Below, one piece after another: positions 35,153-45,804 of a stretch of 64,000 nucleotides of DNA. Below the pieces are notes generated by a model. That model did not search any database. It had not been told where the DNA came from and worked only from the letters and a program-made list of their open reading frames with translations. The position numbers and the translations under genes were made by a program. Each line of letters starts with the position of its first letter. The stretch's first letter is position 1. The DNA is from Platerodrilus igneus (Eukaryota > Arthropoda > Insecta > Coleoptera > Lycidae): positions 310,001 to 374,000 of the forward strand of contig JARFIW010001342.1 in assembly GCA_036346225.1 (NCBI GenBank), read 5' to 3'.

Positions 35153-35470
35153 ATTGCAATTATTCGGTCCAATAGGCAATTTACAATTATCTCTTTGCAT
35201 TGATCATATCATTCCACTCCGTATCCTCTTTAGCTAATAAGTTTATTTTGCATGTGTTGCGATTATCAATGCGACCAGCTACTTTTCTAAAAAATAAAAC
35301 TGCTTATATATTAACAATTTTTGAAATTTAATTGTTGGAAGGAGGGGTGGTATTATCATAGCACAATTCTTTAACATTTTGCACAGATTCAATTACTGGT
35401 TTTGAAAAAAATTTTAATAAACAATAGTATGCGTTGTATCCAAATTGTTAATTAAAATAGATTTAAAATG
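35153..35470. other. AT-rich sequence, nothing recognised
   Basis: No coding motif or repeat partner is seen. Confidence 0.4.
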
Positions 35471-35474
35471 TGCC

Positions 35475-35610
35475 ATAATAGTATATTATATAATGAGCGA
35501 ATTATGATAGCCATTACTCGTCCGGAAGATTTGTGCCGCGAGCCCATTAGGGCGAGTGGCATAATCCAAATGAGTAATGGCCATAAATCGCGAATAGAAT
35601 ACTATAATTT
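35475..35610. repeat. ~135-bp imperfect palindrome
   Basis: The left arm contains ATAGTAT, then CGAATTATG, then GCCATTACTC, GGAAGATT and GCGAGCCC. The right arm, read on the minus strand, has ATAGTATTCT, CGCGATTTATGGCCATTACTC, then GGATTATGCC and CGCCC in the same order. Arms are about 60 bp with several mismatches and small gaps; the centre lies near 35545. The open frame across it (35468-35686) is likely a by-product. Confidence 0.7.
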
Positions 35611-35714
35611 TCCCATGTCTACACACGTATTCATTAACAAATATTTTCTAAACGTTTTAACTAATATTGCAAACACTGACAAGTAAACATTTATTTGTCA
35701 AAGTGTAACAGCCT

Positions 35715-36250
35715 ACTTTACATCATCATCATCAAGTTATCAGTCCTGGAACTGGTTAGACACATACCCTCATTATTTCTTATTCTGAACTAAACCTACA
35801 CATTTCCCGGAAATTTGCACAGTCTACATCTTTCACTATGCGTGCAATAGTCTGATCTAGGTAGCTCTTTTTCTCGTATCTCTGCTTGTAATATATCCCG
35901 TACTATTCCCCAAAAATACCTTAGAACGTATCCTGTATTTCTATTTCTCCTATTTTTTTTTTGTTCTCCACAGATATCTTTATCCCCTACTATTTCTATA
36001 ACCTCTTTGTTATTAACTTTGTCTGTCCATGCTATCATCCTCATACATCTGAAGCACAACATTCTGAAAGGCTTCTACCATTTTCCTGTCTGCTTTTCCT
36101 ACTACCAGTATTTTATAGCCATACTGTGCTGTGCTTCACACATATGCTTTCAATAATTTTTGTCCTGTTTCTATGTTTGTTGTCTTTGAACATAGCCGCT
36201 GTTCTTTCTTGTTAGATGTAATTAGGTCCCCTTATATTATTTTACAATTA
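35715..36250 (-). mobile_element. LINE 3' end, copy b (RTE-like RT C-terminus)
   Basis: Minus-strand copy of the family at 28080 and 55351. Its frame (35796-36062 and upstream) reads MLCFRCMRMIAWTDKVNNKE, then VLRYFWGIVRDILQAEIRE, ending in CRLCKFPGN. This is the RRMLRIxWTDxVxNxEVL...GHxxR...IxEGxI C-terminal region of RTE-like LINE polymerases. It ends at 35715 in an ATGATG-type tail after CTAACCAGTTCC. It matches 55450-55975 closely and is 5'-truncated. Confidence 0.85.
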
Positions 36251-37140
36251 TATAAATGATAGTTATTTACAATTTTGATTTGGAAGAAAAACATTTGGAT
36301 ATGCATCTTTCTTTAATAATCCATTAGAGATGGTATCTTGCGCAGTAAAATGTAGACATACCCATTTTGTTTGGTCTGTTTGTCGCACGTTTTCGTGTTT
36401 AATTTTAAGTCGTAAATTGGTAGTTATAAATCAAATGGCAAGGCTGTTATCCCTTATCCCGTTATATCCTGTCATAAAACCTCCTTTGTGCCTGTGGAAA
36501 TTAAGTTGAAAAAGGGGTAGTGATTGACACTTGCTCATAGACATTGAAGAGAAACGTTTGTTGGTTGGGTAAAGTGAGCTAAGTCATTAGTGTCTCTGAA
36601 TGTGATTTTGTGGATAAACCCTTAAAAACACAGTGATAGTGCATACGTAAATAGCCATACAGTCCACTACGTTGAAGAGTAGAAACGACACATAGAACAA
36701 TAGAATACGGCTGAGGTAAGTCGATATATAAAATTATAAGATCCCTCGCACGTTAACACATTTGTTTTTAAAAATATAAGTTGGTGTCAAATTCAGTAAA
36801 TTTAGATTTTGACACAATTTCACCAATTTTTGCACCAGCTAAAATTTTGTATCAGGATTTGGAAATGTGTGTCTCGAAGACATTCTGTATCTAAATCCTG
36901 ATAATCGCTTGCGATATCCAACTATTCTAAAACTACACAAGTGTAAATTAATAGTACATACAATATTACTATTTATATATCAGTCCCTCCAAATAAAGGG
37001 AATTCTTAGCAATCAAGTTAAGTTAAAAACACCAAACAAACCAGGGATAATGATTTATACTTACCTGGGTTAGTGTTTGCTGTAGGGGGAAATTAGAAAA
37101 CAAAATCAATTTTAAGCATACAAAAACATAGTAGAAAATA
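36251..37140. other. unclassified; probably the left end of pogo-like transposon A
   Basis: The transposase C-terminus of element A ends at 37141, so the element's 3' untranslated part should lie here. A weak match to the right-end terminal sequence (GGGTAAAGTG near 36568 versus GGGCAAAGTG) is a candidate left terminus but is not flanked by TA. No other feature is seen. Confidence 0.35.
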
Positions 37141-37963
37141 TTACACACATAACTCGCAGGTAAAATTTTTAACTTCTTTTTCTACCCCAGCACATTCGCA
37201 ATGACACCATAACTTGCAAACCTCACATTGGATCCAAACCTCTCTAGTGCGGGATTGGGAATATAGTTCATTGCAGTATAAGCAACCTACGTCGACGTCA
37301 TCTGCGATATTCCAGTCGATTTCATTATCATTGTTGCTGCTATTTTCTACAACAAGCCGTTTCTTTGCCCTTCTTGCTAACCCTTACGATCTTTTTCTTC
37401 TGCTTTTTCTTTTAGCTCTATAATGTTAGGAGTTGTATTTAGAAGTCAAGTTCTTCCATGCCTTCGCTCTCTTTTATTTTTTTGTTCAGAAGTAGCTACC
37501 GAAATCGGCGAACATTCCACAATGCTGAGTCTAACTTTGTCAGCACAAGAAGGTCCGGCTATGTTTAAATCTACGATTTTGTTTAAATCTTGGGGTGTCT
37601 GCTCACTGTCGTTGGGTTGGAAATTTGTTGATTCTTGGTAGTTGCAGTTTGTAACATCCTGCAACGGTTGCTCATTGTTTCCATGCTCAATAGTAGATTG
37701 GTTCAAGCTATAAGGTTTATCGGTCGTTAATGATGGTGCAAACATCCAATCTTCAAACACATCGGGATTAAATGGAACTATTCCCGTTTTGGCAGGTGTT
37801 GCGCTCTTTAGAAACGCGTTTTTAAACAGACCAGTAATTTGAAAGTCTGTGTTGCCTTAGGCACAATTGAATTTCTTGCCCAAAATAGGTTTGCAAAGGG
37901 CCAAAGAAACCAATGTCAAGTTGTTGAACACGGTGAGTGCAATGCACAGGAAAACAATATTAC
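37141..37963 (-). pseudogene. pogo-like transposase A, C-terminal third (after BEL/Pao insertion)
   Basis: This is the downstream portion of a transposase cut in three. From the right edge it reads QQLDIGFFGPLQTYF (third catalytic Asp of the DDE-1 domain, after a frameshift), then NAFLKSATPAKTGIVPFNPD, the usual end of the catalytic domain. An acidic, Ser/Asn-rich linker follows (37446-37760). It ends in a Cys-rich PHD-like finger: CLYCNEL, WIQCEVCKLWCHCEC and FTCELC, with stop at 37141-37143. Insect pogo/jerky-type transposases commonly end in such a finger. The first bases, GTAAT in minus sense, are the BEL/Pao target duplication. Confidence 0.88.
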
Positions 37964-38230
37964 TGTCGTTTCAAGAAATCAATACTACCCGTATAGACTC
38001 TTGAATCATAAATTCGTGGTAATACTGCGTTTTCTAAATATTGATTACCAGAAAGACTGTTTTTTAATAATTCAAACTCCGAAAATTTTTCATTTCAAAT
38101 TACAACCTTTAAAAAACTCAATAAAAAACTATAACAACCATTCTGTTTTTAAATTCAAGGCTAAATTATTTTGCCTTTAACATCAGAAATTAGAAACGGT
38201 CTGCAGGTCTACATTGTTGATCCCGCAACA
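37964..38230 (-). repeat. BEL/Pao 3' LTR
   Basis: A 267-bp repeat. On the minus strand it begins TGTTGCGGGATC and ends GAAACGACA. It differs from the other LTR by a handful of substitutions and by short length changes in poly-T and A runs. Confidence 0.95.
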
Positions 38231-38327
38231 TCCTCCCACCTGTCGCCAAAAGGAGACACAATTCTCGTACAGGATCACCTTTACTCTGCAAATCTTGACG
38301 GCAGTCGCACAGTTCGACCACTACGCG

Positions 38328-39881
38328 TCACTCGAGGCATAATATTGACCTCATCATTCTTCTTAGGTTTTTCTGTCTTTTGTAGGGTTCTTTTTCTGCA
38401 GGTATACGATTAAATAAGGGATTTGATACTTCTATTTCGTCAGTCTTCAAACTTTCTGTACATTCCAACGGGAATATACGCTGAATCGGTCGTAACATAT
38501 AACCTTGCGAAGTTTTTAAGCGAACTAAACGTACAGCTCCATCACTTCCCGGTAACAGGTCAACTACTAGTCCCAAGGGCCAATCTAGCCGTTTCTTATT
38601 ATCGTTACCAATCAGGACTACTTCGCCTAAGGCAACTTCTGTACTTGGTTTATTATAATACACCTGTCACAGTTGTCCTAAATACTCAGTACGAAACCGT
38701 GATTTTAACTCGTCGCGCAATTGTTGACAATACTGTACTTTTTTACGCAGAGACTTAGCATCCAATTGATCGCAGTCTGCCATTCCGCTTTCCCGAATAT
38801 CTTGAATAAACATAGCTGGTGTCAAACTTATCAACTCGGAAGGGTCGTTGGATGAGTAAGTGATAGGACGTGCATTCATGACAGATTCCACATCACATAA
38901 AATAGTAGACAATTCTTCCAAGGATAACACGGCTCTTCCTAAAACACGCCTCAGTAATTGTTTTGACATACCTATCAAACGCTCCCACCAACCGCCCCAC
39001 CAGGCAGCTGTCGCAGGATTAAACTTCCACTCAATTTTAAGAAGGCTGGAATATGTCGATATGCATTCCCAGTCTAGCTTTCGTAATCCATTATCGGTAC
39101 CCACAAAGTTTGTTCCGTGATCGCTATATATAACTTTTGGATGACCACGACGTGCTACAAATCTTCGTAACACTTGCACAAAACTATCTGTAGATAAAGC
39201 CAATACCCATTCCAAATGTATGGCTCTATGCACCGCACACGTAAACAGGCATATCCATGCTTTCCGTGAACCTTTCACAAATATTGGCCCTGCTAAATCC
39301 ACACCAACGATTTCAAATGCCGCTGCATCTTGAACGCGATTTAACGGCAATGGGGTTGGAACAGATTGGAACGACCGATCACTGTGACGTTTACAGGCTT
39401 GACATTTTGACACAACATACTTCAACGACTTTCTTCCGCCTAAAATCCAAAAGTGTTCTCTCAATATGCTCATCAAACCTTGAATGCCAACATGACTATG
39501 TTTCAAATGATAATAACGAACCAATCTCGTCACTACCGGGTGCTTATTAGGTAATAAAATCGGGTAGCAAAAGTCTGGAAAATCGTCTCTTTTGCAAATG
39601 CGGCTTCGTAGTCTAATTACATTTTCTTCATCCAAAAACGGTTGTAGTGAACAAATTTTTGGATCTGTGAGATCCTCAAATGTTTCCTTCTGAACCATTC
39701 GTAAAAGCTTTAGTTCTGCCTTTTCAATTTCACTGAAAGATAGCACACCATTTCTTACGTCATTTTGATTTTGACAATTGTGCGCAAATCGACAAATCCA
39801 AGCAATCAATCTCACAACTTGACAGTATCCTGAAAAATAATCACAATACCATTGTTGCGGTTCAACCTTTAGCGACACCAA
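38328..39881 (-). pseudogene. BEL/Pao integrase (one in-frame TGA)
   Basis: Reading starts in the linker after RNase H. The zinc-binding module at about 39420-39500 is HSHVGIQGLMSILREHFWIL followed by CQACKRH. The catalytic core has VGVDLAGP (Asp), YSDHGTNFVG (Asp) and AWWGGWWERLIG (Glu), so the DDE triad is present. The BEL-specific VMNARPITY and LTPAMF follow. A TGA at 38667-38669 lies where Trp or Arg is usual; the same frame continues through LGEVVLIGNDNKKRLDWPLG and RLVRLKT to the C-terminal stop near 38328. That single nonsense codon is the only obvious lesion in this 1.55-kb segment. Confidence 0.93.
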
Positions 39882-39922
39882 TATCTGTTTTTTCTTTAAA
39901 TTTATTTTGTTTTCGTCATAAT

Positions 39923-40400
39923 TTAAGTCCTTTTGAAAGTCAACATTTGGAAAATCGTAGAGCTATTCAGGTCCCTCCCACCATTTTGTCTAAAAGTTGT
40001 TTTGATAAACATCCTCGCGAGGGTAGATCGGCGGGATTTAATTTGCCAGGAACGTGGTTCCTCTCTTCTGTTTAAGTCAAACTTCGAATTTCTTGTACTC
40101 TGTTCCAAACAAAAGTTGCCCACTCATCTTCTCGTCGAATCCAGGACAACACTGTTGTCGAATCGGTCCAGAAGTGACATTTTACTCCTCTAAAATTTTC
40201 CCAAATTCCAGTCGAAAGTCTGGCTGCTATGGTAGCAGCCAATAGTTCTAATCTAGGAATGGTGAGCGTTTTCAAAGGTGTGACCCCTGTCTTTGCTGTC
40301 ACCAAACTAATATTTACGCCTTTATCTGCTTCTACATGCAAGAAGATAGCGACTGCGTAAGCTTCACTACTAGCGTCACAAAATACGTGAATACTTTTAT
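39923..40400 (-). pseudogene. BEL/Pao RNase H region
   Basis: Frame 40072-40341 reads VTAKTGVTPLKTLTIPRLEL, then WTDSTTVLSWIRRE and FVWNRVQEI. These are the Glu and the Asp of the RNase H fold in BEL/Pao elements. Upstream of 40341 a VFCDASSEAYAVAIF-like run contains the first Asp. A frame change near 40080 leads into the linker toward the integrase, where an NPADLPSRG-like block is seen at about 40000-40040. Confidence 0.85.
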
Positions 40401-40440
40401 TGCCAGTATGATTATTGTCACCGTGTATCCATCGTGGTAT

Positions 40441-41659
40441 TCAAATGTTTTGTAGATACGGTAACTCTTTTACCCAATTGAGAAACGTAAACTTAGTTTC
40501 TCCATCGACCAGATCGTCCCATCCTAACTTTGTTTTCCATATTCTTTGCAAAAATACGTTTGGAAGTAACGTCGCAGGGCACGTAAATCCAATAGGATCA
40601 AATACACTCTGTGCTGTAGAAAGAATTAACCTTTTCGTTGCACCTCCTTTTAAAGTTTTATAATCCACGTTTAGCACTTGGTCGTTGAGGTGTAGGGTAT
40701 CCTTATGTGGATCCCAAGTTAATCCCAGAACAGTCATGTTAGATCCATCCATATCTGAATCGCGTGTGTACTCCCATCCTCGCAACTCAAATTGTCCTTT
40801 GGCCATTACTTGAGTGGACTCTTATGAATACATCCAACTCCTTCTTATTCGAAAGGCTGGAAACACAGTTGTCGACATAGAAGCTACTCTTCAAACGCTG
40901 TATTGTAGCCACGTAAGAAGTGTACTTTTCTAACATTTCATCTAAATGATACTGAATAGTCATCCCTAGCAAATATGGGCTGCAGCAGACACCAAAAACC
41001 ACTCTTCTATGACGGTAAACAATTTGCTCTTGGTTTTTATCAACCCATAGGAAACGTAAAAAATCCCGATCTTGCCTACAAAGGCCGATTTGCAAAAATG
41101 CCTTTTTAATATCGGAAACAACGCCTAAACGTAGAGTTCCAAATCTTAGTAGGATAGTTAGCAGCAACTCTATCAAATTTGGGCCCTTCGCCAAACAAAC
41201 GTTCAATGACGGTTGTCCCTTTTCATGCGATGACGCATCAAACACCGGGCGGATCTTGGTGGTTAAACTCGAAAGTTTTATAACAGGCCGGTGCGGCAAA
41301 TAATGGGAAGGATTACTGAGTTCATCGTTTGGCACTAATTCTATAATGCCTTCCTGTAACCACTCCTGAAAAATCTCGTTATAGTCGTCATAAGAGCTTT
41401 TCGATTTTAACAGGTGCATCACTGCATCTAGACGTTTCTTTGCAACCAGAAGATTTGATGACAAAGGTGGGTGCCTCTCTAACCATAGCAACTGCACTTC
41501 ATACCTTCCAAAGTCATCAATCTTAATGGTGTCTAAAAAGTTTTCGTTTATAGCCGCTTCTAATTGCTTTTGCAGTCTCTTCTCTGATGGATCAGTGATA
41601 CCAAGCACATCTAATCTCCAAAACTCTGAAATATTCATGTCCTTAGCCAACAAAGTCAA
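40441..41659 (-). pseudogene. BEL/Pao reverse transcriptase (one frameshift)
   Basis: Frame 40787-41659 reads FGRYEVQLLWLE, then EGIIELVPNDE, YLPHRPVIK, IRPVFDASSHEKGQPSLN and VVSDIKKAFLQIGL (catalytic Asp). It continues with RHRRVVFGVCCSPYLL and SSFYVDNCVSS, with YVDN at the usual YVDD site, a variant common in this superfamily. A one-base shift near 40800 moves reading to frame 40441-40806: FELRGWEYT, then VLGLTWDP and VFDPIGF, the conserved BEL connection to RNase H. Confidence 0.92.
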
Positions 41660-41666
41660 AAGGACC

Positions 41667-42200
41667 TTAGTATGTTTTTTTATTTGGTAGCCGTCCCATC
41701 AACGTCCATCCAAGCAAAGTTTCTACTGCTACAAGGCCACATTGCAATATGTGCCGTTTTCCAGTTAGAAGCTTTCCAGCTACATCGGCGCCAATTAGAA
41801 CGTCAATTCTTCCCGAATCGCGCAAATCAGTCAAGTCTATGTTCATTCTTTTTAGTTCTTCTGACCAGCTGCCATCATGTAGCGAAGCAATACCATCACA
41901 AATGTTTGGCTGGTCATAAACTTCAAAACGACAGGCGTAACTGTCATTTAAACTTGAAATGCGCACGTCATAACAGGAATGACATTCTTCTGGCAAACAT
42001 GATCCACCAAACAAGGCGTGAATCAACGTTTTTTTACGTTTACTAGGATACCCCATTTCCGAGGCCGTAGATTTAAGGATGTAAGATCGTTGTGATCCCG
42101 TGTCAATCAATGCACGTACTTCACGTTCCAAAGTTTCGTTTCGTAGTTTGATTCTTAACGTTTGCAAAAACACTTGCACGTGCGTTTTATTGGTCAACAC
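41667..42200 (-). CDS. BEL/Pao aspartic protease
   Basis: The frame reads VRALIDTGSQRSYI, the active-site loop of BEL/Pao proteases (DTGSQ(R/S)S(Y/F)), with the second conserved block IDVLIGADV and LLGWTLMG near the end. It cleaves the Gag-Pol polyprotein in intact elements. The ORF is open over 177 codons and ends eight bases before the RT frame. A lesion at the PR/RT junction is possible, because BEL elements normally encode one continuous ORF. Confidence 0.9.
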   Translation of the reverse strand: MLTNKTHVQVFLQTLRIKLRNETLEREVRALIDTGSQRSYILKSTASEMGYPSKRKKTLIHALFGGSCLPEECHSCYDVRISSLNDSYACRFEVYDQPNICDGIASLHDGSWSEELKRMNIDLTDLRDSGRIDVLIGADVAGKLLTGKRHILQCGLVAVETLLGWTLMGRLPNKKTY

Positions 42201-42229
42201 TCTTTCAATTTTGCATGCCTCTTCCTCCA

Positions 42230-43045
42230 GACAGTCTCCACCAATTTTAGCATCCGTTAGAGGTTGATCATTTCGTTGTCGATCAAGCTCTGGACAGAGT
42301 AAAATAAAATGCCTCTTACTACAAAAATGACATCGTATTTGTGATTTGCATTTTCGACTTAAATGTCCAACTCTTAAACATAAGAAACACGCGCCTTAGC
42401 TTTTAAATGCTTCTGTTTTTCACTAAGATTCATCTTTTGTGCCTTAAAACAGTCTTCACTTTTATGTGTTCCATCACAAAACCAACATTTTTGTGGTGTC
42501 TGAGCATTAATCAATCCTGCTGCAGTTGGAACTGAGACACTGGTTGGTCGAGGTTGACCAAGCTTTTTCGATTTCGCCATACTACCACTCTGCACAAAAC
42601 CTTCAGCAGTTAATCTGACTCGTTCTTCACCTTCTACCTCTGTTTTTAGAAACTGCATCAACCCCTCTAACTTGGTCGTAGTCTTCTCATTTCTGTTTTT
42701 AATAAAATGAGTAGACCGTTGCCAAATTCTTAGCAGATCTTCCGGCAAGCAAGATTCAACTAGTGGATACAACATAGCCGCACATTTATCGGTGGTTACA
42801 CCCAACGACTCTAATGCTCTAAGTTGAGTTTCAATTTTGTCGTACAGGCGGACCAAATGTAATTCTCCTTGTAAACAGACTTTGTTGAGAACTAACTTCA
42901 ACAATTCGCGAACATATACTTCTACTTGCAGTTCATCGCTACCGAATCGAGATTTTAAGCTTTCTATGGCCTTTTCGTAATTAGTTGCCGTTGGAGGAAA
43001 GCTTTCAACAAGTTCTCTTGCTCTGGAACCCGGTACGGTAGCTTA
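42230..43045 (-). pseudogene. BEL/Pao gag, C-terminal part
   Basis: After the LINE insertion, gag resumes at about 43045 with TVPGSRARELVE, then NYEKAIESFKSRFGSDE. Frame 42374-42904 holds LRALESLGVTTDKCAAMLYP and LPEDLLRIWQR. The CCHC-like knuckle CWFCDGTHKSEDC is followed by further Cys/His pairs toward 42290 (CFLC, CRFC-type) after a frameshift. This is the DUF1759/zinc-finger architecture typical of BEL Gag. Confidence 0.87.
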
Positions 43046-44985
43046 CAAAAAATCTTAATCTTCTTAAACAATCCTAAGAAACTATGGATGTTTGACAGAT
43101 GTCAAATTCACTCCAGAGAACGAAATCAAATCTCACCTGATATTCAAAATGCAACTGATGTAAACCATTTCCTTATTAATTCCATTCCACAACAGACAGT
43201 ACCTGCAGAACAACTCAAATACTATTGGACAAATTTTTAGCCAAAAGCAACTGATTTTTTAAGTTTTAATCAGGTAACTACAGAATCAGTGGTTAAATCT
43301 GTAAGAAGAATCAAAACTAATGCTCATGGTATTGACGGTATTAACCGTAAAATGGTGTTACTAATAATGCCTTTCTGTGTCAAGACAATCACTCACATTA
43401 TCAACTTTTCACTACAGTCTGGTACTTTTCCTGTGGCATGGAAGCTTTCGGTTATAACCCCTATTGCTAAAAAAGCACAAGCTATGAGCTACTCTGACCT
43501 ACGGCCGATCAGCATATTGCCTATCCTATCAAAAGTCATTGAACATTTGGTATATATGCAAATAATGAAACATATCAAGCGATGTAGTATATTACCATCA
43601 CTTCAGTCAGGCTTCCGAACACGATACAGTACTGCTACAGCACTAACCAAAGTTGTCACCGATTTAACAACCTCAATTGACGAATCAAAGGTTACGTACC
43701 TAGTTTTCATAGATTTCAGTAAGGCTTTTGATGTTATCAATCATGATTTTATGATAGCAAAGCTTCACTACTATGGATGCAGGGCAACTGTCCTTGATTG
43801 GTTTACAAATTACCTATTGGACAGGTATCAATATGTTAAACTAGTTAAACATCAATCCCAGTTTTTTCATATACCTCAGGGTATACCACAGGGAAGTATT
43901 TTGGGACCTCTCCTGTTTGCCATCTATACAGCAGACCTTTCTTCAGTGTTATCTTCAGCATGCAAATACCATATGTATGCAGATGATGTACAGTTATATA
44001 TATCGAGTGACATGCAATCTGTCAATAACACCATTGTCCAATTGAACAAAGAACTTTCTGCAGTCTGCAAGTGGGTGCAAAATAATGGGCTAATCCTGAA
44101 TACAACGAAAACTGAGGCCTTGCGTGTTGGTTCAAAAACAAACTGAAAAACGGGCAGGTATGCTACAAAAAATAAATCTGAAAGTGAACAATACTGTAAT
44201 TAATATCAGTGGTAGTGTTAAATATTTAGGGATAACATTGGACACTGAATTCAATTTTGAAAGTCATGTCGATAAAAAAATAGCAGTATGTTATTATAAA
44301 ATGCATACCCTATACAGATACAAGCACTTACTAAATTCTTATATTAAGTGGAGACTTTGTAACAGTTTAGTTATTTGTCATCTAGATTATTGCAGCGTTG
44401 TATATTATAAACATCTGACATCTCATCTTAAGAACAGAATACAAGTGTTGCAAAATGTATGCTTTAGATTCTCGTTTGATATACAACGCAGGATACATGT
44501 AACACCCTATTACAACTCAAAACTTAAATTTGATAGAAGAACAGATTTATTACTGGCCACTCTCATATATGTAATCATAGTCACCAAGGAACCAAATTAC
44601 TTTCATGAAATATTACAACCACGATCTAGCTTAAATCGCCTAAATCTGAGAAACAATACTAGTCTTACGATACCTGCACATGTTACTGCTAAATTTAAAT
44701 CTTGTTTTGCTTATGTTGCTCCACTGATATTTAATAAATACGAAGAATTACTTGATAAGAAAACTAAAAAAACATTTCGCACAAAGTTTCATAATAGTCT
44801 ATGGGACGAACAGAAAAGAACTTGATATTAGAATATACATATACCTACCTACTTGTTTATTATATTTAATATTAATAGTTATTTTATATTTTATACTGTA
44901 GGGGAGGAATTGAAAACCAGCTTTGCTGAATTCCTCGCCCGTTGGTGTAATTTCTTCACCAATAAACGTTATTCTATTCTATTCT
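43046..44985 (+). mobile_element. 5'-truncated non-LTR retrotransposon inside BEL/Pao gag
   Basis: A plus-strand insertion splits the minus-strand gag between FWSQF (about 44985) and TVPGS (about 43045). It ends at a short (ATTCT)n tail at about 44962-44982, as in LINEs with simple-repeat tails. It lacks the endonuclease, so it is 5'-truncated. Roughly 20 codons of gag normally lie between the flanking blocks and are missing, suggesting a target deletion on insertion. Confidence 0.88.
43289..44825 (+). pseudogene. LINE reverse transcriptase (Jockey/CR1-like), one frameshift
   Basis: Frame 43289-44146 reads SVRRIKTNAHGIDGI, then PVAWKLSVITPIAKK, SYSDLRPISILPILSKVIE, LQSGFRTRYSTATAL, VFIDFSKAFDVINH, GIPQGSILGPLLFAIYTADL and the active site MYADDVQLY. 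The frame shifts near 44130, and 44124-44825 continues with INISGSVKYLGITLDTEFNF and the thumb/C-terminal region. The motifs place it among Jockey/CR1-type non-LTR polymerases; I cannot assign the clade further. Stops upstream of 43289 break the N-terminal part (about 43090-43288). Confidence 0.9.
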
Positions 44986-44989
44986 AAAT

Positions 44990-45432
44990 TGGCTCCAGAA
45001 CAGTAACCAATCACGTACGTCACCACCAAACTTCTTGAGCTCAATTTTAGGCCATTGAAAGCTACGTTGCGGTATCAGTGACTGAAGGTCGTTTTGACTA
45101 ACAACTTGTGACTTTCCAGATTTAGAATCTTGATCTTGGAGAAGAGTATGATAACGTATTGACAATTTCATAAACGTAGACAGATAATCATCGGCAGAAG
45201 AAATTTCCTTTAACAGATCGTCTTCAGAGACGTCGGCTTCTAACATAAGGTCATACATTTGCTGGTCTATCTCTCGAAGTGAATTTTGCTTTTGTTGGAG
45301 TATTTCATAAATTACTTTCAATTCTGGCACAAGACTAGGTTCGTTTTCCATCATTTCGGTTAATAGGTTCGCGTTCTTTGTAAAGATGCTACGCTGAACA
45401 GCTCTCGATTTCTTTAGGCGCTCCATCGGCAA
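44990..45432 (-). pseudogene. BEL/Pao gag, N-terminal part
   Basis: The start Met at 45432 lies about 95 bp inside the 5' LTR. The protein begins with MERLKKSRAVQRSIFTKNAN, continues through a coiled-coil-like segment, and ends at LPKIELKKFGGD-like residues with RDWLLFWSQF, the conserved start of the BEL gag capsid region. The LINE insertion then cuts it. Confidence 0.87.
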
Positions 45433-45527
45433 TAAAATTTAAAACGGTATCTACTACCTCGCTTTCAAATAGGAAAACTAGCTCTTGTACACAAACGCGG
45501 TAAAACCGGTCCTGTCACGGTCGCCAA

Positions 45528-45804
45528 TGTCGTTTCAAGAAATCAATACTATCCGTATAGACTCTTGAATCATAAATTCGTGGTAATACTGCGTTTTCTA
45601 CATATTGATTACCAGAAAGACTGTTTTTTTTTAATAATTCAAACTCCGAAAAATCTATATTTTATTTCAAATTACAACCTTTCAAAAAAACTCAATAAAA
45701 AATTATAACAATCATTCTGTTTTTAAATTCAAGGCTAAATTATTTTGCCTTTAACATCAGAAATTAGAAACTGACTTCAGGTCTACATTGTTGATCCCGC
45801 AACA
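45528..45804 (-). repeat. BEL/Pao 5' LTR
   Basis: A 277-bp copy with the same TGTTGCGGGATC start and GAAACGACA end (minus sense) as 37964-38230. The length difference comes mostly from poly-T expansion and a small AT insertion. Confidence 0.95.

Noticed and set aside
35468..35686. Small protein gene
   Set aside because: The frame runs across a long palindrome, has no motif and no promoter or splice context.
36567..36595. Left terminus of pogo-like transposon A
   Set aside because: GGGTAAAGTGAGCTAAG resembles the right end only over about ten bases and is not preceded by TA. I kept it only as a candidate in the gap description.
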